64,000 nt of DNA from Flavobacterium terrisoli (GCF_030167905.1 NZ_JARGNA010000005.1:62001-126000), one strand, 5' to 3'; shown: positions 36,480 to 45,950, counted from the first letter of the stretch. Made by a program: numbers and translations. Notes: generated by a model not told the origin, from the sequence alone.

Positions 36480-37559
36480 TTACTCATATAAATCATTGAT
36501 TTTATCCCATAGTTCATTATCAAATCCTGATAAAGCAAAAGTTGGATTATCAGGGTTCGCGACATCACCCATCCGGATAATAACCATTTTTTTGCTTGGA
36601 ATCACATAGATTTTCTGATCATTTTTCCCCAAAGCGCAATACATATCACTTGGCGCATTTGGAATCAATGTTCCAGGAAATTGCAATTGCAATCCCGGCA
36701 AATGATAACTTGCTTTACCGTTTAGCCACCACAAATAGCCATAACCCAAATTAATATTCTGAGAAGTATTCGAGGCTTGGTTAAAGTAAGTTTCACTAAC
36801 TACTGTAGTTCCGTTCCATTTTCCTTTATTCAAAGCCATCAGGCCAAAACGAGCCATGTTTCTGCTGGTACTCCAATAGACGCTTAAACCGTCACCACTG
36901 TCAATCCATGCGCCACCGGTCATGCCTAATTTGTCTCTTAATTTGATGTTGAAATAATTGACCCAGGTTTGTCCGCTGGCCTGTGCCACTACATCCTGTA
37001 ATTTGACATACACATTATGGTAAGCCCAACGCGTTCCGGCATCGGCGACATATTGCAGGTTGGCAGGCTCAACATTATCTCCCAAAGCATCATTCAATCC
37101 CGAATTCATCGACAATAGATTTTTACAGGTGATCATGTTTTCCTTTGCTAATGGTGCACTGGTCCAACCGGTTCCTAAATAATCCGAAACTTTATTATTG
37201 ATGTTTAAGATTCCTTCATCCTGAGCAATTCCGGTTACGGTGGAAGTCAGGGTTTTTCCGGCGCTTGCCCAATACCATGGAGATGTTGCAGTATGTCCGT
37301 TGAAATAGTTTTCCATCACAATCCTTCCGTTTACCAAAATGATAAATGATTTGGAATGTTTCAGTTCCAGATAATCCAATAGTGGTTGAACCTGACTCTG
37401 ATTCCAGCCCAAACTGGCAATAGATTTGGTTTCCCAGGTATTGCTTCCGTCATTTGGAGGAAAGTACATTTGCTCAACAACCGGTTCACCTTCTGAGGAA
37501 TCTGAACTGCAACTAACCATAATGGGTAAAACAAAGGCAAGTAAGAATATCTTTTTCAT
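36480..37559 (-). CDS. Serine hydrolase lipoprotein (class C beta-lactamase fold)
   Basis: A 359-residue protein: lipobox MVSC (Cys17), SxxK motif WYWASAGKTLTS (SAGK), YxN region AYHNVYVKLQ, late region WWLNGKASYHLPG. Beta-lactamase/DD-peptidase fold; such proteins are usually esterases or peptidases. Convergent with the small membrane protein gene. Confidence 0.88.
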   Translation of the reverse strand: MKKIFLLAFVLPIMVSCSSDSSEGEPVVEQMYFPPNDGSNTWETKSIASLGWNQSQVQPLLDYLELKHSKSFIILVNGRIVMENYFNGHTATSPWYWASAGKTLTSTVTGIAQDEGILNINNKVSDYLGTGWTSAPLAKENMITCKNLLSMNSGLNDALGDNVEPANLQYVADAGTRWAYHNVYVKLQDVVAQASGQTWVNYFNIKLRDKLGMTGGAWIDSGDGLSVYWSTSRNMARFGLMALNKGKWNGTTVVSETYFNQASNTSQNINLGYGYLWWLNGKASYHLPGLQLQFPGTLIPNAPSDMYCALGKNDQKIYVIPSKKMVIIRMGDVANPDNPTFALSGFDNELWDKINDLYE

Positions 37560-37687
37560 ATTTTGGAATTTGACTTAGGACTTTAAATATACAGAAAGGT
37601 TTAATGGGAATAAGAATTATCTTTTTTATTTAGAATAATTTTAAACATAAAAATATTACATTTAACTTTAAATTTAAATATCATTGT

Positions 37688-38899
37688 ATGAAGAACATTT
37701 TATGTTGCGCGTTTTTTTTCTTGATGACTTCCATAAGTTTTGCTCAGGATGCATTCGAAAAAGGTTATTACATTAACAGTAAAGGAGTAAAAGTTGAGGG
37801 TTATCTGCAGATTGTAAATTTTGAAAATATAAATGCAACAGAAAAATTAACTTTCAAAAAAGATCTAAAAGAGGAAGTTGTTAAATTGAGCACGGACGAA
37901 ATTGTTGAATTTGGCGTAGGCGAAGAGTTAAAGTTTCAAAAAGCTACTTTTCAGATGGACGACATGAGTTTTCATAAAGACTTTACCTATCAGAAAGAAC
38001 TTCAGTTAAAAACCGTTACTCTGTTCCTGAACGTATTAATAGAAGGTGAAGCTACGCTTTACTCCTATGATGGAGGCAATGACCTTAAATATTTTTATAG
38101 CCTAAAAAGCAAAGGCAGCAGTATATCACAATTGACATATAAGAAATATATCAGTGGTGAAACAATAAAAGAGAATAATGATTACAAAGAGACACTCTTT
38201 AAGGAAGTAAAATGTGAAAGCCAGACTTTTAATGAATATGTAAGTTTAAAATACGAAAAAGAAAAATTACTGCCAATTTTTGAAAAATTCAATAAGTGCA
38301 ACAACAGTGACTTTAAAGTGTATAAAAATAAATTTGAAAAGAAAGTTGATATTAATATAATTGCAATGGTTGGTGTCAACCGATTTGATTCCGAGTTTTT
38401 TGGTTTTGGTTTTGGTGGCGAATTTGAAGTCGTTACACCTTCGGAGAAACTGTCTTTTTTCGGCAAATTAAAATTTGAATCAGTGAATGCCGAATTCAGG
38501 GATAGCCATTATTCAGCGATGGATTTTAATTTAAACGAAAACATCTATGATGCCAATTACAAAGCATTTGATTTGATTTTCGGAATAAGATATACTTTCA
38601 AAATCAATAATAATCATAAAATATTTGTAAGCGGCGCCGGAGGAGTAAACAGCCCAAAAGTAACAGGTACACTCATTAAAAGAGTAACCAATGGTTCGGG
38701 TTCATACGAAACCAAATACAACATTAATTATAGTGAAATTGATTTTTTTCCAAGTTTGGGTCTGGGCTATTTATACAAAGGCAAATATGGAATTGATTTA
38801 GAATTTGACATTCAAAAGACTGTTTTTAGAGAGTTAGGATACGACTTCACTGTAAAATATAATAAAATCGGACTCAACTTGAGATACATTTTTAATTAG
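37688..38899 (+). CDS. Exported protein with outer-membrane beta-barrel-like C-terminus
   Basis: A 403-residue protein with signal MKNILCCAFFFLMTSISFAQ. The N-terminal half resembles proteins with a 'DAFEKGYYINSKGVKVEGYL' start found in Flavobacteria; the C-terminal 180 residues have alternating aromatic strands (FFGFGFGGEFEVV, LIFGIRYTFKINN, LGLGYLYKGKYGIDLEFDIQ, IGLNLRYIFN) ending in F-N, as in outer-membrane barrels. Function unknown. Confidence 0.78.
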   Translation: MKNILCCAFFFLMTSISFAQDAFEKGYYINSKGVKVEGYLQIVNFENINATEKLTFKKDLKEEVVKLSTDEIVEFGVGEELKFQKATFQMDDMSFHKDFTYQKELQLKTVTLFLNVLIEGEATLYSYDGGNDLKYFYSLKSKGSSISQLTYKKYISGETIKENNDYKETLFKEVKCESQTFNEYVSLKYEKEKLLPIFEKFNKCNNSDFKVYKNKFEKKVDINIIAMVGVNRFDSEFFGFGFGGEFEVVTPSEKLSFFGKLKFESVNAEFRDSHYSAMDFNLNENIYDANYKAFDLIFGIRYTFKINNNHKIFVSGAGGVNSPKVTGTLIKRVTNGSGSYETKYNINYSEIDFFPSLGLGYLYKGKYGIDLEFDIQKTVFRELGYDFTVKYNKIGLNLRYIFN

Positions 38900-38942
38900 T
38901 AAATTAGCAGTCCCAAACTTGTAATTACTAAATATAGGGTTG

Positions 38943-39374
38943 ATGAAAAGAATCTTTTTTTTGCTGTTGGTTTGCTTCGCCGGTTCGCTTACGCTTGTGT
39001 CCTGTAATGGCGATGTCAAAAAGGAAAATTTGTCAAAACTCAACGGTTATTGGGAAATCAAGCAAGTGACTTTGGCTAATGGTGAAACCAAAGATTACAA
39101 AGTCAATGAAACCATCGATTTCTTTGAACTCAAAGATAAAGTTGGCTTTCGCCAAAAAGTAATGCCGCAATTTGACGGGACTTTTAAAACCAACGGGATC
39201 AAAGAAAAGTTAAAGGTTTTTGAAGTTGACAATGCCTATTTCATAGAATGCAAAACCGATTATGGCCAATGGAACGAAGAGATTCTTAGGTTGGAAGATT
39301 CGACTTTGGTTTTAAAAAACAAACAGAACCTAATTTACACTTATAAAAAGTTCAAACCTTTTTCTATACACTAA
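38943..39374 (+). CDS. Lipocalin-like lipoprotein
   Basis: A 143-residue protein with lipobox LTLVSC (Cys about 21) and a lipocalin-like beta domain (LNGYWEIKQVTLANGE...). The ATG at 38943 is preferred to TTG at 38940. Its stop overlaps the next ATG (TAATG), so it is coupled to the DUF721 gene. Confidence 0.78.
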   Translation: MKRIFFLLLVCFAGSLTLVSCNGDVKKENLSKLNGYWEIKQVTLANGETKDYKVNETIDFFELKDKVGFRQKVMPQFDGTFKTNGIKEKLKVFEVDNAYFIECKTDYGQWNEEILRLEDSTLVLKNKQNLIYTYKKFKPFSIH

Positions 39375-39670
39375 TGGCAAAACGACTCAGCAACGAAAGT
39401 TCGATAAGCGACGTTTTAAAAGCGTTTATTGAAACCAACAAACTCCAAGCCGGAATAGACAAAATAGATGTTCAGGAAGCCTGGAAATCGCTGATGGGCA
39501 ATGGTGTTAACAGTTATACCAAAGAAGTGGCGCTAAAAGGTTCGACACTTTATGTTTCGCTGACTTCAGCCGTTTTGCGCGAAGAGTTGAGTTATGGCAA
39601 ACAGAAAATCATTACGATGATTAATGAAGAACTCCGCAAGGAAGTTGTAAAGGATATAATCCTTCGCTAA
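39374..39670 (+). CDS. DUF721 (DciA-like) protein
   Basis: A 98-residue protein: ISDVLKAFIETNKLQAGIDKIDVQEAWKSLMG...LKGSTLYVSLTSAVLREELSYGKQKIITMINEEL. This is the DUF721 pattern; DciA members recruit replicative helicase in many bacteria. Whether this one does is inference. Confidence 0.85.
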   Translation: MAKRLSNESSISDVLKAFIETNKLQAGIDKIDVQEAWKSLMGNGVNSYTKEVALKGSTLYVSLTSAVLREELSYGKQKIITMINEELRKEVVKDIILR

Positions 39671-40110
39671 GTATTGGTTTCCAAGTCTTTAATGTAGTCT
39701 TCATATTCGTAGAAGAAAATCTCAAATTGTGACATGGTTTCGTTGAAAAATTCAAATATTTCAGGCCAGTAACTTCGGTTGTTGAGGCTTACGCCCAATT
39801 TTTCAACCCAAATCCTACTGATTACTTTCCCGCTTTCCAAATAGAAATTGCGCTCCAAAATGGCTTCCGGAAGGTATTCTTCTTCTAAAATTGTCTTGAG
39901 TGATTCTATTTTTTCAAAATAAATTTTGCGCTTTTCTTCATCTTTTGGTTCAATATCCAATAGCACTTGTGCTTTCTTATTATCGATATAGAATTTGAAA
40001 GTAACGTCTTTAATCTTAGTGTCATACAGCAACCATTTTCTCGGATATGCTTCTGCAAATGCGGTCCAGAATTCTTTTTTGATGCGTTGGGCTTCTTCTT
40101 TGCTGTACAT
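39667..40110 (-). CDS. DUF4268 protein
   Basis: A 147-residue cytosolic protein: YSKEEAQRIKKEFWTAFAEAYPRKW, VLLDIEPKDEEKR, SRIWVEKLGVSLNNRSYWPEIFEFF. DUF4268 pattern, function unknown (distantly nuclease-like in some families). It overlaps the convergent DUF721 gene by 4 bp. Confidence 0.82.
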   Translation of the reverse strand: MYSKEEAQRIKKEFWTAFAEAYPRKWLLYDTKIKDVTFKFYIDNKKAQVLLDIEPKDEEKRKIYFEKIESLKTILEEEYLPEAILERNFYLESGKVISRIWVEKLGVSLNNRSYWPEIFEFFNETMSQFEIFFYEYEDYIKDLETNT

Positions 40111-40177
40111 TTTATTGGAGTAAAAATTGGTATTCGTTGTTTTTTTAAGGTAACTTTATATTTCTAAACTATGTGTC

Positions 40178-40816
40178 ATGCACTTTGAAGAGTTCCTAAA
40201 ATACACGCCAAAAATACAAAATGTCGAGCTACCGGCAACGAATGCTCATGCAAAAATGGCTCCTGCCAACCGATTGGATTTAATCAAAGCTATAGATTTT
40301 AGTAAAGTCACTCCAAAACAGGCCGCGGTGATGATGCTCTTTTATCCAAAGAACAGTCAAGCCCATTTGGCACTAATTCTTCGCACCAGTTACAATGGAG
40401 TACATTCGTCCCAAATAGCATTCCCAGGAGGAAAAGTAGAAGACATTGATCTTGATTTAAAGGAAACCGCATTGAGGGAAACGCATGAGGAAATTGGCGT
40501 TCATCCCGAGCATATCAAAGTGATCCGCCCATTTACCGAAGTGTATATTCCGCCGAGTAATTTTATGGTTTATCCTTATTTGGGTTACAGTGAAAGCGAA
40601 TTGGAGTTTGTGCTTCAGGACGATGAAGTGGCCGGTTTGGTTGAATTTCCTTTTGCCGATTTTATGGATGACAGCATTGTGGTCAATATGACTATGGTTA
40701 CCTCTTATGCCGGTTCCATAAAAGTTCCCGGTTTTCAGGTGAAGGAACATTTTGTTTGGGGCGCAACCGCTATGATGTTGAGCGAGTTGAAAGAAACCCT
40801 CAAAATGGTTTTATAA
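40178..40816 (+). CDS. NUDIX hydrolase, CoA pyrophosphatase-like
   Basis: A 212-residue protein with the Nudix box starting GGKVEDIDLDLKETALRETH and ending EEIG, preceded by HSSQIAFPGG, which is the UPF0035/CoA-diphosphatase signature. Likely cleaves CoA or related nucleotide diphosphates. Confidence 0.9.
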   Translation: MHFEEFLKYTPKIQNVELPATNAHAKMAPANRLDLIKAIDFSKVTPKQAAVMMLFYPKNSQAHLALILRTSYNGVHSSQIAFPGGKVEDIDLDLKETALRETHEEIGVHPEHIKVIRPFTEVYIPPSNFMVYPYLGYSESELEFVLQDDEVAGLVEFPFADFMDDSIVVNMTMVTSYAGSIKVPGFQVKEHFVWGATAMMLSELKETLKMVL

Positions 40817-40829
40817 GTTTTTGTTTTTG

Positions 40830-40837
40830 TAGATTTG
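40830..40837 (+). promoter_or_regulatory. -7 box of acyltransferase gene
   Basis: TAGATTTG followed by C, then a short leader with the hairpin CCCGAATAGTCGGG (40841-40854) before ATG 40871. Confidence 0.55.
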
Positions 40838-40870
40838 CAACCCGAATAGTCGGGATTAAAAAATGAATTT

Positions 40871-41701
40871 ATGGGATTATTTAAAAGAAATCCTTTTGGT
40901 CATATACTCTTTATCAAAAAATGGTTAATCCGCATCTTCGGAGTACTCACACACCGTCGTTACCGTGGTTTTAACGAATTGCATATTGATGGATCGGAAA
41001 TCATCAAAGGCTTACCCGATAAAAATGTTTTGTTTATTTCCAATCACCAGACCTATTTCGCCGATGTAGTAGCCATGTTTCACGTGTTCAATGCCAGCCT
41101 TTCTGGCCGCGTGGACAGTATTAAAAACGTAGGCTATCTATGGCAACCCAAAATGAATATCTATTATGTAGCTGCCAGCGAAACCATGAAAGCCGGTTTG
41201 CTGCCCAGGATTTTGGCTTATGTTGGAGCCATTACTGTAGAAAGAACTTGGCGTTCGGGAGGAAAAGATGTCACAGAAAAGCGCGAAGTCAATCCTAATG
41301 ATACTGAAAATATCCGCATAGCCCTTGAAGATGGTTGGGTGATTACCTTTCCGCAAGGCACAACCAAATCCTTTAAACCCGTTCGCAAAGGAACAGCACA
41401 TATCATCAAACAACACAAACCTATCGTAGTGCCTATCGTTATTGACGGTTTCCGCAGGGCGTATGACAAAAAAGGACTGCGTGTCAAAAAGAAGAACATT
41501 CTGCAATCGTTTATCATCAAGGAACCTTTGGTGATTGATTATGAAAATGAAACCATCGAACAAATCGTGGAAAAAGTAGAATATGCCATCGAGCAGCATC
41601 CGTCATTCTTAAAAGTAATTCCGGCCGAGGAAATTGAAGAACAGGAACGACTGAATAAACTCAGAGAATGGCAAGTCGATAAAAATCAAATCTCTCAATA
41701 A
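40871..41701 (+). CDS. PlsC-like 1-acyl-glycerol-3-phosphate acyltransferase family
   Basis: A 276-residue protein: acyltransferase motif ISNHQTYFADV (NHx4D), ITFPQGTTKSFKPVRKGTAHI (EGT-like motif with QGT), VPIVIDGFRRAYD. Catalyses acyl transfer in phospholipid synthesis or a related lipid; exact acceptor unknown. A membrane-proximal N-terminus precedes the domain. Confidence 0.87.
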   Translation: MGLFKRNPFGHILFIKKWLIRIFGVLTHRRYRGFNELHIDGSEIIKGLPDKNVLFISNHQTYFADVVAMFHVFNASLSGRVDSIKNVGYLWQPKMNIYYVAASETMKAGLLPRILAYVGAITVERTWRSGGKDVTEKREVNPNDTENIRIALEDGWVITFPQGTTKSFKPVRKGTAHIIKQHKPIVVPIVIDGFRRAYDKKGLRVKKKNILQSFIIKEPLVIDYENETIEQIVEKVEYAIEQHPSFLKVIPAEEIEEQERLNKLREWQVDKNQISQ

Positions 41702-41724
41702 CGAGGGTTTTTTTTGTTTGCAAA

Positions 41725-42105
41725 TTATTGGGCAAAAGCAATGATATGTCCATCAAAATCCATGACATAGCCAACAGTATGTCCCCAATCCCTATCTGAA
41801 AATTCGCTGACTAAAACAGCCCCGGCATTCAAAGCGGTGGTAAACAAACTAAAGGCATTTTCACTGCGAATGTATAATTCACATCGTGGTATGCCGTTTC
41901 CAATATTGGGATGTGGTGTTTTAGGCACAATAATTTTGGCAATACCGGTTTCAGGCATAATTCCCAGTTTTAAATTGGCACCCAAATCAAATTCGGTCAT
42001 GCCCGGAACATCAAGGCTTGGTGATTTGAAAAGCCGGGCATAAAAAGTTTTACTTTTTTCCTGATCTGCTACATACAAAATGATCTCAAATTGGTCTGGT
42101 ATCAT
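41725..42105 (-). CDS. VOC (glyoxalase/bleomycin-resistance fold) protein
   Basis: A 126-residue protein with the paired beta-alpha-beta pattern: EIILYVADQEKSKTFYARLF at the start and SDRDWGHTVGYVMDFDGHIIAFAQ at the end. Function unknown. First of several small cytosolic genes (VOC, SRPBCC, DUF1801, SRPBCC) on this strand. Confidence 0.85.
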   Translation of the reverse strand: MIPDQFEIILYVADQEKSKTFYARLFKSPSLDVPGMTEFDLGANLKLGIMPETGIAKIIVPKTPHPNIGNGIPRCELYIRSENAFSLFTTALNAGAVLVSEFSDRDWGHTVGYVMDFDGHIIAFAQ

Positions 42106-42120
42106 GGGTTGAAATGGATT

Positions 42121-42648
42121 TTATTTTTCAAGTATGTTTTTCAAATTGTCCAAACTGTTATCCATGTCTTTGGCCAGCATTTTTTCTATCATCGGGAGCA
42201 TGATGTTCATTGGATATTTGATGGTGCTACTATTGCTCCAGGTGACTTTGGTTTGATTTTCGGAAATAGGCTCAATAATCATATTGGCATAAGCGATGCC
42301 TGCAAAAGGCCTTACGAAGCGAATCTCTGTTTCAATATTTTTTCCTTCTGTGATGGTTTTGATTTCCTGTTCGCCTTCACCGGCTTTTTTTCCATTCCAG
42401 CCATAAATAAACCCAACGGTTCCGTCTGTTCCTTTGAATTCCCGTTGCATATCGGGTTCAACCATGACCCATTTGTTGAAATTGTCCTGATTCTTGAGCA
42501 GTTTGACATAGTCAAAAACTGTTTGCAACGGCGCGTTGATGATTATGTTTCGATTAATGTTATAGTCCTTTCTACTGAAAAGTGCTATGATTAAGAGCAA
42601 GACGATTAGGCCTGTCACAACGAATAAAATGATGATTAATGTGTTCAT
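42121..42648 (-). CDS. SRPBCC family protein with N-terminal membrane anchor
   Basis: A 175-residue protein. An N-terminal hydrophobic helix (IIILFVVTGLIVLLLIIALF) is followed by a START/Bet-v-1-like domain (NIIINAPLQTVFDYVKLLKNQDNFNKW...TKVTWSNSSTIKYPMNIMLPMIEKMLAKDMDNSLDNLK). Likely binds a hydrophobic ligand. Confidence 0.85.
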   Translation of the reverse strand: MNTLIIILFVVTGLIVLLLIIALFSRKDYNINRNIIINAPLQTVFDYVKLLKNQDNFNKWVMVEPDMQREFKGTDGTVGFIYGWNGKKAGEGEQEIKTITEGKNIETEIRFVRPFAGIAYANMIIEPISENQTKVTWSNSSTIKYPMNIMLPMIEKMLAKDMDNSLDNLKNILEK

Positions 42649-42681
42649 TTTTGATTGTTTTTATGATTGATAATAAAGAAT

Positions 42682-43122
42682 TTATTTTTGGTTTGACATT
42701 GAGTTGTCCGGGTATAATTTTATGGTGTGATTTATCGAATTTTTAGTCATCGTAATCATAACATCGAGGTCAATATCGTCCAGTTTTTTGGCATAAACAC
42801 AAGCTTTAGAACTTTTGTGTTTACCAAGTTGCGAAAGCAACTCATCACGGTTTTCAAATTCGGTGGCAAAATACAGTACCAATGAATCTTTTCGTGGTGA
42901 AAATGCAGCCAGAGGCATATCACCTTCATGACCGCTGGCATATTTGTAATGACAATTGCCAAAGCCAATGATGGTTGGCCCCCACATTTTGGGTTCGCTT
43001 CCGGTGATGGCTTTAAAAATTTCGATAAGCCTGAAACTGTCTTTGCGTTTGATTTCGTTTTCAACCTTGTTGACAAATTCAGTAACGTTTACGTCGGTTT
43101 CTGTGGTTTTGTTTTTGGCCAT
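42682..43122 (-). CDS. DUF1801 protein
   Basis: A 146-residue protein with the DUF1801/YdhG pattern: ITGSEPKMWGPTIIGFGNCHYKYASGHEG, LAAFSPRKDSLVLYF, HKSSKACVYAKKLDDID. Small cytosolic protein, biochemical role unknown. Confidence 0.87.
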   Translation of the reverse strand: MAKNKTTETDVNVTEFVNKVENEIKRKDSFRLIEIFKAITGSEPKMWGPTIIGFGNCHYKYASGHEGDMPLAAFSPRKDSLVLYFATEFENRDELLSQLGKHKSSKACVYAKKLDDIDLDVMITMTKNSINHTIKLYPDNSMSNQK

Positions 43123-43325
43123 GCTTTTTAATCTTAATGGGTATTTTGCTCCTAGTAAATGTATTAAAAATGTTTAAATGCTAAATGCCCAACGAGAACA
43201 ATAAGCTGATAAAACAACAATTTAACCCAACTCAAAAATAATTATGCAAGTTATATTCATAATTCTACAACACTGCTCCGGAGTGTATGGTCTAATTTCG
43301 CCTCTAACATTATAAATAAATTAAA

Positions 43326-43745
43326 ATGAAAAATCGAAGTGTATTACTCGCCCTAGTATTAAGCATCGGACTATTTGCCACTTCTTGTAGCAAAGATAAT
43401 GACGGCGAAACCCTCGCGCCTTTACCGGCAAAATGGAATCTTACTAAGGTAGGCACAACTTTAAACGGACAAGAAACACTGATTGATGCGCCACAAAATG
43501 AAGACGGCTGCAACAAAGATTATCTGGATCTGAATATTGACAATACGGCTAGCAAAGGTGATTATGATTCTACCGTTTCGGCCTGTGCGTTAGATGCTAA
43601 TCCCGGAATTTATTCGAGATCACATAACAATTTGACTACTGTTTTTGATGGTGTGACTAAAGTGCAGGACATTGTTAACCTGACGCTTACTGAGTTAAAA
43701 TTGAAAGATGCCAATGGTGTTATTGAAGTCTATGTCAAAGACTAA
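43326..43745 (+). CDS. Lipocalin-like lipoprotein
   Basis: A 139-residue protein with lipobox LFATSC (Cys about 21), KDNDGE linker and LPAKWNLTKVGTTLNGQE typical of Flavobacterial lipocalin-like domains; conserved Cys in EDGCNKDYLDL and VSACALD. Surface or periplasmic lipoprotein of unknown ligand. The 203 bp gap upstream holds a small hairpin (ACACTGCTCCGGAGTGT). Confidence 0.8.
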   Translation: MKNRSVLLALVLSIGLFATSCSKDNDGETLAPLPAKWNLTKVGTTLNGQETLIDAPQNEDGCNKDYLDLNIDNTASKGDYDSTVSACALDANPGIYSRSHNNLTTVFDGVTKVQDIVNLTLTELKLKDANGVIEVYVKD

Positions 43746-43766
43746 TTAAGTTAGTGTATAAAAGAG

Positions 43767-43794
43767 AATCCCCTTCGAAAGTTGGGGATTTTTG
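43767..43794 (+). terminator. Rho-independent terminator
   Basis: AATCCCC, 10 nt loop, GGGGATT then TTTTG, 22 bp past the lipoprotein stop. Confidence 0.8.
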
Positions 43795-43802
43795 TTTTGT
43801 GT

Positions 43803-43852
43803 TATGCGGTGTAGTTGTTGCACAAGAGGGGAGCGAACTGCTGTTATAAGTG
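43803..43852 (-). repeat. Degenerate attC-like remnant (distal edge of cassette array)
   Basis: The stretch GCGGTGTAGTTGTTGCAC and, after a short centre, GCGAACTGCTGTTATAAGTG looks like the two arms of the array palindromes with the centre deleted. The right end follows the array rule GTTA-N6-G (TTATAAGTGG). This suggests that the SRPBCC gene at 43893 was once a cassette. Confidence 0.4.
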
Positions 43853-43892
43853 GTGTTTGTTTCTTTGTATTTTTAAGTTATTCCTGAGATTG

Positions 43893-44351
43893 TTATTTTT
43901 CACAAAGTTCTTTCAGCTTATCGAGTGCTTTTGGATAGGCCTCGTTCATATAATCCAAAAAATCCTCAGTGGTGTCTAAGTCAACAGTAACGGTTGTGGT
44001 TCCGTTGTTTTCTTCGAAGGTATAGTTTTCAAATCCGTTGGCCCATTTTTCCACTTCCGGTCCTTCAGTAATTTCCTTATCCGCTTGAACAAGGCCATAA
44101 TGTTGGATCGAAACAAATCGGTTGGCAATGTTATCCGCTATCCTCGAAACCATGCCTCCTTTTTCTCCTTTTTCATCTACTCCAATGAATTGAATTTTAT
44201 TTCCCTTGTCCCAATTTCCTTCATAGGTTGATGTTGGGTTAAACGCAGCTGTCCATTGTTCATAAGTAGATTTACTGCTGATGCCAAGCATAAAATCATA
44301 AACTTTGGTCACAGGAGCATTGATGTTTACGGTGAATTGTAACTTTTTCAT
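43893..44351 (-). CDS. SRPBCC (AHSA1-like) protein, possible fossil cassette gene
   Basis: A 152-residue cytosolic protein: QFTVNINAPVTKVYDFMLGISSKSTYEQWTAAFNPTS, IQFIGVDEKGEKGGMVSRIADNIANRFVSIQHYG. START-like ligand-binding fold. It is flanked by degenerate palindromes at 43803-43852 and 44411-44530, so it may be the oldest cassette of the array (inference). Confidence 0.85.
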   Translation of the reverse strand: MKKLQFTVNINAPVTKVYDFMLGISSKSTYEQWTAAFNPTSTYEGNWDKGNKIQFIGVDEKGEKGGMVSRIADNIANRFVSIQHYGLVQADKEITEGPEVEKWANGFENYTFEENNGTTTVTVDLDTTEDFLDYMNEAYPKALDKLKELCEK

Positions 44352-44410
44352 ACTATTACTATTTGTTTAAATTAATCTTTTGAGTTCTTATTTCAGTTGC
44401 TTAATACAGT

Positions 44411-44530
44411 TTATAAAGTTCTGTGAATTTGCGTAGTAGCAATAAATTTAATATTAATTATTCAGTTACAAAATGTTTTTTTTGGACCTTGGAACGAAGC
44501 GAGAACAAGATAGCAAACCACGGTTAGCAT
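44411..44530 (-). repeat. attC-like site A (degenerate), end of cassette 1
   Basis: The left arm TTTGCGTAGTAGCAA matches the arms of sites J and K (GGCGTAGTAGC); the core is TATAAAGT instead of TAACGT. The right arm ATAGCAAACCACGGTTAGCAT keeps GTTA-N6-G (TTAGCATGAG). Pairing has decayed, as expected at the old end of an array. Confidence 0.55.
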
Positions 44531-44609
44531 GAGACTTAATACAAATTAATGCCTTTATAGTTAAATTTATATTTTTTCCTTCCAGTGTTTTTAATTGTGT
44601 AGATAAGCT

Positions 44610-45914
44610 TTATTCGGCTGTTTTGAAGTTAATTTCATAAGGTTTTAACTGAATGGCACTTTTATTTCTATAACCGTCTGTCACTAACATCTGATACTGT
44701 TTATTTGGCTCTAATTTCACAATGTATGTTACAGATTTTCCATTATCTGAAAAATTAGCAGAAATGATTTTTGGATAAAATTCTTTTCCTAATTTTCCAA
44801 AATCCATACTCCTGAATCGAGTATCCATTTCTTGAGAAAAATTTATGGTAATCTCTGTAAGGGTTGGATTTACATTTTGCTGCCCATTTTTGAATTCTTT
44901 GATGCTTGTAACAAAAGGTCTTGAATTTTCAAAGTTCCTTTTTAATTCATCTATAGATTTCGAAAAGTACTCAGTTTTATCGACAAATTTCTCTATTTCA
45001 TCTTGCTTGTTAAAGTCCAGTTCAATTAACTTTCTGATTGCTTCTTTTTTATCTTTTGATTGATTGTAATATTTCTCAGCAATTGCATAACCCACATAAT
45101 ATCCTAAATCTCTCGTTTTAAACTGATTTTCCAAATCATTCCAAATCCAATTGTAATGCCAATAAGAAAACATTTCATTTTCAAAGGCATTCCTTATTTT
45201 TTTATCATTTACTTTTCCAAATTCAATTGCCGGTGTTGGAGATTTTGTTGAAAGTGCTATTACAGGAATAAATTCAGCAATTCCTTCAAATAAACTTTGG
45301 GATAATAAATCATAGCCTCCTTCTGTCTTTTGTTGTGTATGAACATATTCGTGAATATTTAAGAACACAACATTTTTAATCGGATTTTGTTTTAAATAAT
45401 TTGTAAAGTAATCAAGTTTTTTTGGAAATTCATGTGAAACAATGTTTTCATCTCCAAGTGCCATTTCACTACCTATTAATACTGAACCATCCATAATTGT
45501 TCCGGGTGTTCTAAACGCTCCAATTGTGAAATATATTTTAGCGGGTTTTAAGTTTGGATATATTGCCTTTAATTTATCAATTCCTAATTCAAGCTCTTTT
45601 GATAACGATTTAGATTTAAAGGTGTTTTCCCTAATTGAGTTCCAAAACAATGGATAGTTATTTATTACATCAACATATGATTTTGAATCATATCTCCTTG
45701 CAATCATGATGTTTGTTAAGCCGGAAGTTCCTTTTTCAATATATAGTTTTGTTATGTATTCTTTTTGTAGGGTTGTATCTTTTGTTGTTACGATTTTATC
45801 GTATGCAACCCAAAAGTTATCAATGTCTGATGTGATAATGTTTTGATTTTGTGCTTGTATTTTTCCTATTGATATTGAAAAAACACATATTGCTAAGATT
45901 ATTTTATATTTCAT
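44610..45914 (-). CDS. Cassette 1: exported putative metalloprotease with Ig-like tail
   Basis: A 434-residue protein with signal MKYKIILAICVFSISIGKIQAQ. A zinc motif IHEYVHTQQ (HExxH) lies at about residue 190, with LFEGIAEFIPVIAL downstream giving a possible third ligand (E in GIAEF), as in DUF2268-like predicted Zn proteases. The last 100 residues (NPTLTEITINFSQEMDT...YIVKLEPNKQYQMLVTDGYRNKSAIQLKPYEINFKT) look like a bacterial Ig-like domain. ATG 45914 is used; the open frame runs further upstream only because it reads through palindrome B. Confidence 0.78.
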   Translation of the reverse strand: MKYKIILAICVFSISIGKIQAQNQNIITSDIDNFWVAYDKIVTTKDTTLQKEYITKLYIEKGTSGLTNIMIARRYDSKSYVDVINNYPLFWNSIRENTFKSKSLSKELELGIDKLKAIYPNLKPAKIYFTIGAFRTPGTIMDGSVLIGSEMALGDENIVSHEFPKKLDYFTNYLKQNPIKNVVFLNIHEYVHTQQKTEGGYDLLSQSLFEGIAEFIPVIALSTKSPTPAIEFGKVNDKKIRNAFENEMFSYWHYNWIWNDLENQFKTRDLGYYVGYAIAEKYYNQSKDKKEAIRKLIELDFNKQDEIEKFVDKTEYFSKSIDELKRNFENSRPFVTSIKEFKNGQQNVNPTLTEITINFSQEMDTRFRSMDFGKLGKEFYPKIISANFSDNGKSVTYIVKLEPNKQYQMLVTDGYRNKSAIQLKPYEINFKTAE

Positions 45915-45950
45915 AAGATGTTGTTTTGCACAATTTAGGCGGGTATAGTC

